Of a DNA stretch of 64,000 nt, positions 45,575-57,392 are shown one piece after another. Within the stretch, counting starts at the first letter, position 1; each line of letters starts with the position of its first letter. The notes beneath the pieces were generated by a model that ran no database searches, was not told the DNA's origin, and worked only from the letters and a program-made list of their open reading frames with translations. Origin of the DNA: Liolophura sinensis (Eukaryota > Mollusca > Polyplacophora > Chitonida > Chitonidae); NCBI RefSeq assembly GCF_032854445.1, contig NC_088301.1, positions 25,962,402 through 26,026,401 of the forward strand, read 5' to 3'. A program made the translations under genes and the position numbers.

Positions 45575-47243
45575 ATCGTCCATGTTACTGATGTGGGCCA
45601 CAGCCGTTGTGTTACCAGTATAGATTTCAACGGATTTCCTTTGCACTATATGCTCAAATGGCTTTTAGGAAAAGTCATTAGTCCCTAAAATGTAGCTCGT
45701 ATAGCTTGTGTGTTATATATGCTCGCACTCCCCAATAAGCCCCCCCCCCGCCCCGCTCCCCCGCATGTCTTTTGACTGTTACACACACGCACAGCCTAAA
45801 CCTGAGGCATCAGAATATATCAGCTTTAGGAGGAGTAACAGGTATAGGCTAGGCATTTTCGCCTAATCCACCAAGATTGAACCTTACCATTTTTGTCAGC
45901 GACGTCAAGGCATCGAAACTGCCAGTGTTTTGTATCATCGCTTGTGTTATCAGTGGTTTACCTCTATAGAGCAGCGGGCCCCGCATACCTTGTCGAAAAA
46001 CTTTTACCTATTGGCCCAAAACCTGGCCCAGTTCTAGTGTATAACAAGAGTTTCCTTCCCAATGAGTTTCTGCATGGCAAGCATAACGTGTTTTATAAGA
46101 CTTGTCCTTTTAAGACCAAGAAACACTCTTGCACGAAGAAACCAAATCCTATTTTTCATAATGTATTGCACATTCCAAATTCTTCAAATGGCTGACCGTT
46201 TTTGAAACATTTTGGAGGTACACGATATTTCTCTTCTTGGGGCAGATATCATCAGTGTAATCTACCGATAAAATTACCTGGTTTCTAAGATTTGCAAGTG
46301 TTGTTTTGATTAGTTTTGCGAAGTAGCGTTTTGTGAACATGTGAAATAAAAATGCCTTCAAAAAGGCATCTTACTTACAGCTTATCTTGCAATCCGACCA
46401 GTGGCTTTATGTCCATATATAGCAATATGTAGGTGTGTTTGGTACAATAGATAAATTGCAAAAGGAATTTTCTATCCAGCTCATTTTATTAATTCACGTA
46501 ATTATTCTTCATAACGATTGTTGTTTCACTTATACAATAGCGATCAGTTTTATGTGCGCATTAATAGGGACTACGGGGTTAAACCACAAACCTTTAGCAA
46601 GTTACTGACCAAGTGTTTTACATATTGGTGGTGTTCAATGAACGTGTGACTCTGAAAACAGCCCCATGGGCGTCGTCGACCGCTCCCCAGCGTCATGATA
46701 CAACTTGAAATCGATGTTCTGATGTTCTTTGTGCCAGAAAACATGCAGACATGCATGTTTGCTTCAAAAAAATGTCTGGTTGAAAACATGATATGAAATA
46801 GGACAATTCAAGGCCTAAGCAAGAGAGATTTTTCACACGACTTCGGAATGCTGAATTATACATATTACACGATATTGCCAAATTGCTATTTTTTTTTTTT
46901 TTCAAGTAATGGGCCTACTCGATCGGGGATAGGCCTAATAAGAGTTATTCCGCCTTTAAAACCTGTGTTTACACAGGGAAAAACTTATTAGGAAGTCAGA
47001 GTACATAAACGCCTCCTACATGGTTAATAAAGCCATATAGATATAACATTTGAATCAATGCATTTAATTGTCTTAACTTGACTAAAAAAATAAATAGAAA
47101 AAACAAATGAAAGGACCTGAACACGCAAGAAAATAGCAATGTCAAACTTTCATCTTTCCATAGGGGTTTTCACAATTTAGATCCTACATTTCACAATTCG
47201 GTTTCCTTACAGGTCTTGATAAAATAAATATTCCTTCTAAAAG
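45575..47243. other. Intergenic between the zinc-finger genes
   Basis: Contains a C-run near 45741-45765, a decayed SINE fragment at about 46520-46612, and no gene I can support. The promoter and 5' UTR of zinc-finger gene 2 should lie in its right part. Confidence 0.5.
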
Positions 47244-47781
47244 ATGAAAATGTTAACTTTTGGCGTGGCGATATCAGTCTGGGATGTCACTCATATTAAT
47301 AGAGAGAGCAATGTACGGTATCAAAGTTTCATAGTCTCGCAAGAACTACATTACTCTAAATCTAAAACCTACAAAATGTACGAGTCTACAGCCTCGTTGT
47401 CAGATCGTCGGGTACTCGACGCCATTTGTAAAAATTCTGTTTTTGGGCATGCTCTGAGCCAGGTTTCTCGTGAGGAAACGATGTCATGTCCAAAAGGAAT
47501 AGCAGGCGGGAGACTGCCGCAGTTGTTTCAAAGATGTTTGATCTGTGGGTTAACCAAGAATGAAACACCCGCACAGTTTCGCTGGATCGGTCTCAACATG
47601 CTGTCAAACTGGAAACGTCGACGCCAAGCTGCTGTGTGGATTAAAGACTACATCGGCCTTGAAGTGAACCAAGCTTGCCTATGTCACCAGTGTTTCGTGC
47701 ACTTAGAAACACTGGACGAAAGAGTGCAGACACTGAAGGGAAAATGCATGAAGAATATAAAGTCTTTGGCAGTTACTATAG
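47244..47781 (+). CDS. Zinc-finger gene 2, ZAD-like exon
   Basis: An open frame with a Cys pattern C-x2-C, about 46 residues, then C-x2-C-x3-L and a final Cys (LKGKCMK), as in ZAD domains. Trp-rich central helix region: QFRWIGLNMLSNWKRRRQ. The exon ends one base into a codon, before GTGTGA. Confidence 0.75.
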
Positions 47782-50700
47782 GTGTGACATTAATTTCTGC
47801 TTGGTTCACTGAAATAGAAAACAAAACTACACATTCTTATGATCATACAGACATAAATAGGCTACTGCACGCTGATATATGTAGGACTAATTAATTAGTT
47901 ATTGGCATTAATAATTTGTTGTTATATACTGCGTCTGCGTAATAATTTCCATTTATATTGCACAATGTTTCACGCCATAGTACCGGTTGTATAACACAGT
48001 GTAGAACTAAGTTTCCACACTTTATTTACTTACCTTGAATTGTACCGACTGTATGTGGCTGTCAACTGTCATACCCTCAAATATGACAACAATTTTAATT
48101 CTTTTTACCAAATATTTTCCTATTATATAACCCTCGGACCCCATAGGGCTGCGATAGGCTGTGGTGGTACAGAAGAATGCTTGTTAATCATCTTCTGAAT
48201 GGTTATCTCCCTTGCTCCAGGGATAGAGAATTACAGATACAATAAACACATTTGATTGGTTCTAATCTGCAAAGAGCACTCTGATGATAGTAATTAATAT
48301 AATAATTAATATGGACCTGCAGAATTGATCAACATTTGGTTAAAAATCAACTGATTCTATGGAAAATACATGGAATAAAAAGTTGCACTCAATATATTTC
48401 ATGATTGAAAATCTAGAATAGAAATCTACGTGTCAAGAAAACAACAAAGCTGAAAGTTCATGAATTCTTGAGAAATGACGTTTTAGTACCACATTTTCTA
48501 TTGGCGTTTTATATTGTGGTATAGTAATCGATATTACTATACCACAATATAAAACGACATTCATTAAAATTCAATAATAAATCAAATTGTCTACAGCATT
48601 TAATGTCAGAAGTAATTTCACGCAAAATTTAACATTTTGAAGTGACTAATTTTTCTTGATTCTGACCCATTTTCTTTGATTCTGATTCATTCAACCACCT
48701 TATAGAGTCAGGAGATTTTTTTTCTAAACCTTCATTAATTTATTATGAGAAAAACATAAGTGTTGACATCATAGGTATCAGTTTAAGACCTTAGTGTCAT
48801 ATTGCGCTTCAGAAAGGGCATTTTTAGATATCACACATTACATTATGTCTATTAATGTACTTCTGATAATATTAATTGTATGTAAACCTGCCTTATTGCA
48901 TACAGAATAATTAGTGTGTTTTATACTGGTTACATTGCTGCATGTGTGTTTTGTTTTCATCTGTTGTACAGGTTCTTCAGAGTCTGATCATACTTATTCG
49001 GTTGGTGAAGATGAAAAAAATCTTGATGTGATAATTCCTGAAAAATTTGCCAGGCTAATGATGACAGGGCTGTCAGATGGAGAAGGAGAGCAAGAAGAGA
49101 AACCTGAGGTATATATTGTATGTTGTACAGGCGGCCTCCTTGGCCGAGGGGGATAGCACGCCACCACAGTGAAAATGACCCAGGAGCCTCACCGGTTGCT
49201 GTGAGTTCAAGTCCCACTCATGCCGACTTCCTCTCTGGCCTTACATGGGAAGGTCACTGTCAGCAACCTGCGGATGGTCGTGGGCTGTGATTGGTTTCCT
49301 CCCACCATAATGTTGGCTGCCATAGTATAAGTGAAATATTCTTGACTTTGGCGTAAAACACCAATCAGATAAATAAATAAATATATGTTGTACACAATGG
49401 AGTGGTGACAGTTGTTTTCTTTCTTTCACATCACAAAATGTGGGTTTAGTCCCTTGCTAGGACCAGAAATTATCTAGATTCCCCAGCTTTAAATATTATC
49501 AGCGCCTTCATCGCCATAACATCATTTGTCACACGTGGGAGAGTACCACGTGTTTCACTGCTTCCAATCTTGTTTCCACCACCTGTAAAAATTGGCTCCC
49601 ATCTAACAGGGTCAGGTTCCACAAAGCCATTTCTGACTTAAGCCAAAATTTAAAACCTTTTCACAATGCTTAGTGTTTGGTACTGGAAGTTGAAATTTGG
49701 ATTCATTTGTCATTAGATAATATCATAATATCAGCTCCCAGCTGATTTGGACCGGAGGTTTGTGAAGTAACTGCTGAAGGATGAAGAATTTTTCCTGAAA
49801 AAATTCCTTAAAGAAACCAAAAAAAACAAAAGACAGATACATGGTTTCCCAACAGGGCATCTTCCTCTCAGCAAGGATGATACTTGCAATAGGCTTTGTT
49901 TTCAGATGATGTTGGAAATCGCTAGCTTGATTAAAGGAATATGCAACAAAGTGGCAATGTTAAATGTTGATGTTGCTGTCTAAATGAAGGCAGTAGTGAT
50001 CATCATAATCTCATTAATTTTTCTGATTCTAACTGTTAACGCAGTGGGATTCTGTTTTAATGAGGTTTTAATTCTGCTGAAGTAAAATGTAGCGGAACTT
50101 TCTTCTCACTAAGACTTACATTCTAGGGCTATAAAACCAGCAACCTTCTTGATGTGCTGTTACCTTGACTTCAGCCTTTTTTTCTGCTGTCAAGTTTAAG
50201 CCAACCACAAAACCTGACTGCAGTAGTGTAAGTGAAATATCATTGAGCGTCATGTATGGCATAAAACCTCTGTCATAAGTATTGTATTTGTCCAAAAAAA
50301 TAATCCATATGTAGAGGCAAATAAATATATTGCTTTATGTACTGAAACTTATATTTTTCTTTTAGGATATTATTCCTCCCTCCAAAAAAAGAAAAAACAC
50401 CCACACACTCAAAGTACCTTTTTAAGATCAACAGTAGAAATCTTGGAATCAGGGAAAATGAGTAACTTGGCCATGGAAGAAATATTTGGCCAAATACAGT
50501 AATATTAAGTGTATTCAAGTACTATTGTCTTATATGGGGGCCTCCGTGGCTCAGTTGGTTAGTGCACTAGCTCAGCGTAATGACCCAGGAGTCTCTCACC
50601 AATGCGGTCGCTGTGAGTTCAAGTCCAGCTCATGCTGGCTTCCTCTACGGCCGTATGTGGGAAGGTCTGCCAGAAACCTGCAGATGATCGTGGGTTTCCC

Positions 50701-52863
50701 CTGGGCTCTGCCCGGTTTCCAACTACCATAATGTTGGCCGCCGTCGTATAAGTGAAATATTCTTGAGTACGGCGTAAAACACCAATCAAATAAATAAATA
50801 AATAAATAATTTATTGTCTTATGTTTGGTTGATATTTTATTGGATTTGGGTCTTTTCAGTTTGTTTCCACTGATGCCAAAGAATCCCAGGAATCGTTCCT
50901 ATGTATGGTTTGTGGTATGAGATTTAATTCTCAACACTTGCTGAAGAGCCATGCTGAAAGTCATGGGAAGTCTGTACAGCCCGCTAGGAAACGAAGGTCA
51001 AAGGGTCAGGTGGTTGTGAAGGAGAAAGAAAAGGAGATCATTCCAGATTTGAATGCCTGTGACGGACCTGTTACCAGGGGCAGAAGTGCTAGGGCTGCAA
51101 GTAACAAATCAATACTTCCAAAGAAGTCTTGTGGCACTGCTTCAGGTAAAAAGTCACTTGATGTGTTGGACACTTCTGTATCTAGTGTGCCAACCTTTTA
51201 CACACAGTCAGTCGAAATTGGCCAGCAAGAGGAAACCAACGGACGAGAGAAGCCCACAAAACGAAAGTACAACAAACCAAATGAACAAGGAGAGACAACA
51301 GCAAAGAAAAAAAGGGTGTACAAGTGCAAGATATGTCCGGCTGAGTTCACTTCTACTCTTTACTTTTCACGACATCTGGAGAGCCACGATAAATATTACA
51401 GTGACGTGGCATTGGATAATGTGACCTTGGTGGACCAGAGCGGAAAGCCTTACCAGTGCAAGATCTGTGGTAATGAATTCGGGTCTGACGATAAGGCTTT
51501 TAATCATATGAAAGAAGTTCATTTACAGTCTTTACCCTACCAGTGCAAAATCTGTGACAGTAAGCTCGCCAGTCGGTCCAGTATGCGTTTACATCTGTTA
51601 AGTCACTCTGGGAACAAGTCATTTCAGTGCCACATCTGTTCCAGAAAGTATGGTTACCTAGGTGCTCTCAACAGACACCTGAAAACTCACAAGACGAAGG
51701 ACCATTTGTGTCAGCTGTGCGGAAAGCTGTTCTCCACCAAGAGCAGTTTGGAACAGCACCACATAAGGATTCACAGTAAAACTTTGGTCAAGTCCCATGC
51801 TTGCGAGGTGTGCGGCAAACGCTTCGACAGACTCTCCAAATTATCACTGCACAGAACAATTCACTCTAAGGACAAAAACCATCTCTGTGACATTTGCGGG
51901 AAGACGTTCAAACATGAGTGGGTCCTCAGGAACCACACGAAGCTGAACTGTCGAGATAAGGTTGAAAGCGAACTGAAGCGTAAATGCAAACCACCCACTC
52001 AAGCAAGAGCCGCTAAATGCCCTAGGCCGCACAAGTGTACGGCTTGCAACCGTCGATACGCCACCGTGGAGCAACTGGCGGATCACGTCACTCTTAGTCA
52101 CGAAAAAGAATGTATTTTGTGCGGAGTTGCAATTTATTCAGGAGCAGCTTTACGGGCGCACAAAACTGTTTGTCAGTTAGGACAAATTAAATCTGGAAAT
52201 GTCAGTGGCCCTAAAGAGCACAATTCTAAACTTAGCCCCGTAGGAACAACGGACGGTGAGCCGAATGACGCTCCGGTTAATGGTGAACCGGAAGCCGTTG
52301 TCTCTGACCAGCCAGAAGATCTGAGTAACTCCCCTTTAGACTGCCAGAAGTCCAATTCTACACACGGTATCAACCATGGAGATGTCGAGTTCAGTCACCC
52401 ACAAGAAAGCAAGAACAGCGGTCCAGGCAAAAGGGACGACGCTCTCCCTGTCGAATCTACTTCAAATGAGTCTGTCATTCAGTCTCGTAGTGCAACAGAC
52501 TTCGCTGTAGAGAGCATCTTGTACACTCTATCTGAGGGTGCCAAACCCACCCCTGCTGAGGGCCATGTCCTACAGTCTACGGTAGACACGGTTCAGGAAG
52601 ACCCTGCTACTTCTTCGGCAGGTCAACTGTATAACCAGAGCCAGAGAGACTTGGGGACTAATGTGCCTACTCCATTTACAATCGACACGGCTATGGCAGA
52701 GACTTTAACTGCAGCAGGGGTTACGGGATCACAGATACGTATGGAGGATGGCACGATTGTCCTCTTGTTAGACGAACACATTGTCTCCGCTCCCTCTCAG
52801 ACAGGAAGGGTTTTTACAATTATAGAAGCAGACGGTGTTAGTGAAACAATTCTTAATCAGTAA
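47244..52863 (+). CDS. ZAD-like / C2H2 zinc-finger protein 2 (three coding exons)
   Basis: Exons 47244-47781, 48972-49108 and 50860-52863 join in phase (ATAG|GTGTGA ... TACAG|GT; GAG|GTATAT ... TTTCAG|TTT). They give about 892 residues if the first ATG is used; ATG 47376 (AAAATGT, starting MYESTASLSD) is an alternative. Residues about 98-172 hold a ZAD-like domain (CLICGLTK ... CLCHQCFVHLETLDERVQTL). Exon 2 is a short acidic linker. Exon 3 encodes about ten C2H2 fingers, the last ending in HKTVC as in gene 1, and a long Ser/Thr/Glu tail. Both splice sites of intron 2 lie close to SINE insertions. The family role is DNA binding in the nucleus; targets are unknown. Confidence 0.85.
47782..48971. 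other. Intron 1 of zinc-finger gene 2
   Basis: AT-rich. It holds a near-perfect hairpin at 48505-48556 and a decayed dispersed family B copy at about 48730-48850. Confidence 0.6.
48505..48556. other. Perfect 24-bp inverted repeat with 4-nt loop
   Basis: The left arm begins CGTTTTATATTGTGG and ends TAGTAAT; after CGAT, the right arm is its exact reverse complement, ending CAATATAAAACG. A stem with no mismatch is unusual in this diverged intron. Confidence 0.9.
48972..49108 (+). CDS. Zinc-finger gene 2, acidic linker exon
   Basis: After TTGTACAG it encodes GSSESDHTYSVGEDEKNLDV then IIPEKFARLMMTGLSDGEGE. It is in phase on both sides and acidic. The donor is GAG|GTATAT. Confidence 0.75.
49130..49383 (+). 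repeat. Full-length SINE just after the intron 2 donor, 11-bp target duplication
   Basis: TATGTTGTACA flanks both sides (49119-49129 and 49384-49394). The head is a variant (GCGGCCTCCTTGGCCGAGGG) with B box GAGTTCAAGTCCC. The left target duplication begins 10 nt after the donor GT. Confidence 0.88.
49384..50533. other. Intron 2 of zinc-finger gene 2, middle
   Basis: No exon. Contains a decayed SINE fragment at about 50215-50280 and a copy of dispersed family A at about 50290-50500. Confidence 0.6.
50534..50811 (+). repeat. Full-length SINE near the intron 2 acceptor, 11-bp target duplication
   Basis: Flanked by TATTGTCTTAT (50523-50533 and 50812-50822). It has a complete tRNA head (GGGGGCCTCCGTGGCTCAGT) with A and B boxes, and a 3' tail of six AAAT/TAAA units. 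The next exon begins 38 nt after the right duplication. Confidence 0.92.
50860..52863 (+). CDS. Zinc-finger gene 2, C2H2 array exon
   Basis: 667 codons plus TAA. The first finger (FLCMVCGMRFNSQHLLKSHA) stands alone, followed by a basic linker with KKKR stretches. A tight array follows, from YKCKICPAEFTSTLYFSRHL to HKCTACNRRYATVEQLADHV, with a terminal CILCGVAIYSGAALRAHKTV finger. The C-terminal 230 residues are polar and end in a hydrophobic SQIRMEDGTIVLLLDEHIV segment that may be an interaction motif. Confidence 0.9.
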   Translation, partial: FVSTDAKESQESFLCMVCGMRFNSQHLLKSHAESHGKSVQPARKRRSKGQVVVKEKEKEIIPDLNACDGPVTRGRSARAASNKSILPKKSCGTASGKKSLDVLDTSVSSVPTFYTQSVEIGQQEETNGREKPTKRKYNKPNEQGETTAKKKRVYKCKICPAEFTSTLYFSRHLESHDKYYSDVALDNVTLVDQSGKPYQCKICGNEFGSDDKAFNHMKEVHLQSLPYQCKICDSKLASRSSMRLHLLSHSGNKSFQCHICSRKYGYLGALNRHLKTHKTKDHLCQLCGKLFSTKSSLEQHHIRIHSKTLVKSHACEVCGKRFDRLSKLSLHRTIHSKDKNHLCDICGKTFKHEWVLRNHTKLNCRDKVESELKRKCKPPTQARAAKCPRPHKCTACNRRYATVEQLADHVTLSHEKECILCGVAIYSGAALRAHKTVCQLGQIKSGNVSGPKEHNSKLSPVGTTDGEPNDAPVNGEPEAVVSDQPEDLSNSPLDCQKSNSTHGINHGDVEFSHPQESKNSGPGKRDDALPVESTSNESVIQSRSATDFAVESILYTLSEGAKPTPAEGHVLQSTVDTVQEDPATSSAGQLYNQSQRDLGTNVPTPFTIDTAMAETLTAAGVTGSQIRMEDGTIVLLLDEHIVSAPSQTGRVFTIIEADGVSETILNQ

Positions 52864-52996
52864 AACGCCATTTCTGTTATGTCCTCAACGCGAATCCGTC
52901 TAATCCTTATCATAAAGTATTATGTGTTGCTTTAACTGTTGCCTTGCCTCGAAATGTTCTTGTTTTGGACATGACAAGTAATAGAATAGTAATAGT

Positions 52997-53002
52997 AATA
53001 AA
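52997..53002 (+). terminator. Poly(A) signal of zinc-finger gene 2
   Basis: AATAAA lies 134 nt past the stop codon in AT-rich sequence with no nearer match. Confidence 0.55.
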
Positions 53003-56000
53003 TTTTGATGTCTCGAGGTAAATCTTCACTTTGTTTTTGACTCACAACACTTTCTCGAGTTGTTCAGCAAAAATAAATAAGTGTCAATTTGGAAAGACTA
53101 CAGCATGGAGAGTAAAACTAGAGCTGCGACGACAACCAACCAGTGAAATCCTGCCTCTTATCCTTTTACGTTTACCAATCTATGGTATCTATCTAACGAT
53201 GCTCAGTCCACCAACAGAATACCGATTTATGCGGGCGTACTTTAATAAAGAGTACAGCTTGGCGAGGGAAACCAGAGCAGCGAGGGCAATGTGATAGATG
53301 GCAAATGGTCACATGTAACCCGTGAAATCCCGCCTCTATTTTTCTCTTCCTTTTTTCAATAAATTATGTCACCTACCTGTTCAGTTCGTCTCAAAGTTCA
53401 AATCTGGTAGTCGCTGCTTACTCTGACTTGTCTGTAGCTAGATCTAAAGTTACTTCTGCTCCCCCCCCCATCCCCCCCCCCCGTACATTCCATGACCCCT
53501 TTGGTCGGATAGGTCCAACCTTGATATTAAAGAGGTCAAGTTACTTGTCAATGAAATACGAGTACAACTTGTGTGCGTGAGCCAGGCGATCTCGTGTCGT
53601 CATGACGGAAAACTGTAAGCTACTCGAATTACACGAGCTGCGTTTTCCAAATAAATTTGACCAGTGCTGTTTCATGAAGTCACTGGTGATACATATTAAT
53701 AGTGACGCACAAAAGAACGCCGTTTACATGTTTACAGCATGGGCTGAGCTTGAAATCTGCGGCACGCGCACGCATAAAATGCATGCAGTTGAAAAATTAC
53801 ATTGTCTCAGCTTAACTTTTATACTTTGCAAGTAAAATTCGATACTTACGATAGACTTATGCTTCATATGTAGGCCGTTTTCACTTTCATTTCAAACCCA
53901 AACAAATAAAACCCCAAATATTGACTCGTAAATGTATTACGAGTATGTATCGTTCAGCTCTTATAAAACGCGCAGGCAGTAGGTCGTTCACGAGGATCGT
54001 AACTCTCTATTATCAATCAGAAAACTCGCCCCAATTTACAATTGAGTCAAACAGCTGATCTCTTTCCCCAAAATACGGAAGAAAGAATTTGATTGGATCA
54101 GCAGACGAATGAGATTTTGGGCTGTTTAAGTTGATTGCCAGTATTTGAATATGAAGATTTGTGTCTGGAAAACTTCGAACTCGTCTTACGTTCTTTGAAG
54201 ACCGTCAATATGACGTTCATATGTCAGGTGTGAAAAGTTCGTCAGCAACCTGCTAAAAGTTTACTACGGACACTGCAGTTTCCAACACCCAAAAAACTGT
54301 TCGCCATCGTATCAGTGAAAAACAATTTGACTTTGGCTTAACGTTAAACAAGTCAACTAATCCTTTCTGTGCTCAAGGTAAATAACTCTTCAACCGTTTT
54401 GCCTTTGTACAGATTAGTCTAGATGTGTCGTTTGCCATATCAGCTAATAAGCGTTTAAACGTGCAGAAATAATGTTTGAACAAGTAATTACATACAATTA
54501 CGCCGTGCAGCTGCGACTGATTGATTTGATGCGTATTTTCCTCTTAGAGGCTAATTTTTGGGGCCATCCCGACGTTCTGGCACGATGAGAACTGTGGACA
54601 GGTTCTGCTTGTTAATGCCGTATTCGTGATTATTTCGATTATGCTGTGGTCAGCTGTTGATTGGAAAATAGACAAACCAGGAGAAATAGACTGCAAATAC
54701 CTGACAATCTGCTGGACATGAAGTAATGGAATGAGAACCAAGACATGCAAGACATGTAGCCCAATAGTGTAAAGTATGTCTAAACACTTTGTCCACAACA
54801 TCGGCGTAAACCCTTATAAAGAAAAATAAAGATGATGCGATGAGTCCCATTTCATTCATTGTTTTATATTAAATGGTGTAGTAACTGGTGAACGAGGTGC
54901 ATGGAGTTTCCAAAGTTGTGAATAATGGCAAGTCAAAAATATCTTCTGCATAGATACTGACATTTTATTTTGTCCTTCATAATGGGCGTGGAAATAACAT
55001 GTTTTACTGAATAAATTATGAGTACAACTGAACAAAATACATGTACATCATATACAAAAACGAACAATTATATACAAGTTTTCGATGGTTAACATTCAAA
55101 TTCTCTGCAATAGCAGAGCAACCCAAGGCTGAAAAGGATTTCTTGGAGGATGAAGACAAATACAATTGTTGGGAGGCCACAAATACTAACCCTATAATCA
55201 AGGACTATACTTGGGTGAAAACAAGGTGTTTGTAGACTTATTTTTGATCACTATAAAAATGGAGACCGCCTGCTGGTAATGCGGGTGGACTTTTGCATGA
55301 CCGACTTTTGGCGGACACAGAACAGGTTTTTTTTTTCTTTATAACAGCACATGCTACACACTTTCGATGGCATATAGGTGTATCTAGGTATATTGTAACC
55401 TGAAATACTATTAGCTCATGTTCTTGCAATGCTGTAAATTAAGCAATGCAGAAAGAGCACATGCGGTGTGCAACTAAGCCATTGCAGCCTACTGAGGAAA
55501 GTAGAGTAATTAGCTATATGCAATAATCAGCTTAAAATTTGCGAGTAGTTGAACGACCAGTCGATAATATCAACGAATGACGGGATTAGTGGGTGACAGG
55601 GAAATCATTGCATGCTTCACAGGAAGGATGGGAATGCATACCTTTTCCAAGATGATGCTTAGGAGACAATGGAATCTCGGTTAACTCGAGGTACAAGATT
55701 ATTTTGTATAGGTAACACAATTAACAACTGAACAGCTCCAGTTACCAAGTATTGGGCGTATAAATATGAAAAGTTGATACTCTTAACAGCAAAGATGATA
55801 CTTAAGCAGTCATGCAATAAGGTTAACTCGACCAAATTATATTTTGTAGGTAATGCAAATTACAAAACACATTCAGTTGCCAATATATCCAATATTACTG
55901 CATGTATGTATACAGAAAGCTGATAACCTGAGCTGGAGCTGTACAAATGCCAAAAATGTTCGACTGGGATGTTTATTTATTTATCTGTGAAGTTTTTGAT

Positions 56001-56688
56001 TATCAGGTTCTTTGCAAACCACTTAGTTGACTTTTCGGTTTGCTGAACATTTGCAAAGGTTGTTTTAACATGGCATTGTCACCATAATAAGGGTTTACCG
56101 AGGTGGTAACACACCCCAGTCTCACCAAGGATTCAGATTTACAATTTAAATCCAGTAGTCCAATGAATTGATACCTTGAACTGTACTATATGAAGACTGG
56201 TATATGGCATTAATTCCATGGGGTCATTTGTGCAGGAAATATGACCCATGGAAGTTTTTAACTGATGAAGAGACCAGATTTTAGCAGAGGGCTATCCAGA
56301 ATTGCACCCATCTAGAAACTTGTAGCCTATTGCATATGAAACTTAGCCAATGATGACTAGTTTTATTGCGTACCAAAACCATTTTTGTGCATACGACGTC
56401 ATTAGAGTAAGAATTGTGGTTTACCACATTAACATAGCTTTAAAGGAGCAGAATGGAATGGTGATGTTGGGTGATCTCGATGTTTACTGTCGTATGAAGT
56501 CACCATTGAATAAACCAAAACGCCTGACTCAAATCTACATGAACAGTTAATAAATGCGAGTATATGTTTCCTTCATGCATGTAGAAGGGTGACCATTCTC
56601 CACATCATGACGGGTTAAAGAATGCTACTGGCTGATGTTGGCTTTCACGTGATTTGATGTCATTCTGATTCATGGCCTCGTAACGGCA
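53003..56688. other. Intergenic, no gene seen
   Basis: Contains C-runs at 53461-53483 and a decayed SINE-like fragment at about 54235-54355. Short open frames here lack splice signals and family features. Confidence 0.5.
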
Positions 56689-57391
56689 TTACAACATAAA
56701 CATGTTGGCCATTTCTCGTTTCTTCTCACTCTTCTGTCGGAAGTACATAACTACAGGATTGTCTATGCCGTATTTCTTCAAGTCGTCGTCCGTCATTTTG
56801 GAGAATCGACGCCCGTCCACCTTTCGCCGTTGTAGTGATTTGATAATTTTGTCATCAAAGTTCATGTATTTGAAAAACTGCATCATATTGTCCACGGAGT
56901 AGGTGTATAAGTTCCCGTCGTTTGGAATTTCAAAGTCTGTATCAGATTCTGGAAAAGGAAATAAACATGCGCAAGGAAATAAATCTTGGTTGTTTACTAT
57001 ATGCCAAAACACAAACACGGGACATTTGATGAAGTCTAATTTCGGAATAATTGGACCAACATGCACGTTAGACAAATGTATGTAAAAAGAAAAATGGTTT
57101 TCTGTCTGGAGGTTTGGCGAACGAGGTGCGGATTTTCCCAACCATGATCCTGATCACCACCGCTGCATATCAGTGAAATGTTCTTGAGTAAGGTGTAAAA
57201 CACCAAAGACACAAATGAGACATTCGATTACAATTATGCATAGCATACATATTTTACAAATACTGGTAACATCAGCGGAAGGCCTATATGCCCATACCTC
57301 CATCTGCTTCGTGACTGTCTAATGTTAACTTGGTGGATCGAGAGGAGCTTTTCTGTGACATTTTCTTATCTTCCGGTCCTTCGGGGTGCAT
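56689..57391 (-). CDS. Small SAM-domain protein (two coding exons)
   Basis: On the - strand, coding exons 57391-57298 and 56948-56689 join in phase 1 (GATGGAG|GTATGG ... TTCCAG|AA) and encode 117 residues. The start ATG at 57391 lies one base after a TTTTTCAG acceptor, so a non-coding first exon is likely. Residues 1-45 are polar and Ser/Asp-rich. Residues about 46-108 form a SAM domain (SVDNMMQFFKYMNFDDKIIK, QRRKVDGRRFSKMTDDDLKK, YGIDNPVVMYFRQK). The C-terminus is basic then Met-rich (MANMFML). SAM domains mediate protein-protein and sometimes RNA contacts. Here it is the only domain, so an adaptor or modulator of a partner SAM protein is plausible. Further upstream coding exons cannot be excluded. 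Confidence 0.75.
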
Positions 57392-57392
57392 G

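Noticed and set aside
53602..53835. 77-codon frame starting MTENCKLLELHELR
   Set aside because: No splice context, no family similarity that I recognise, and composition like neighbouring non-coding DNA.
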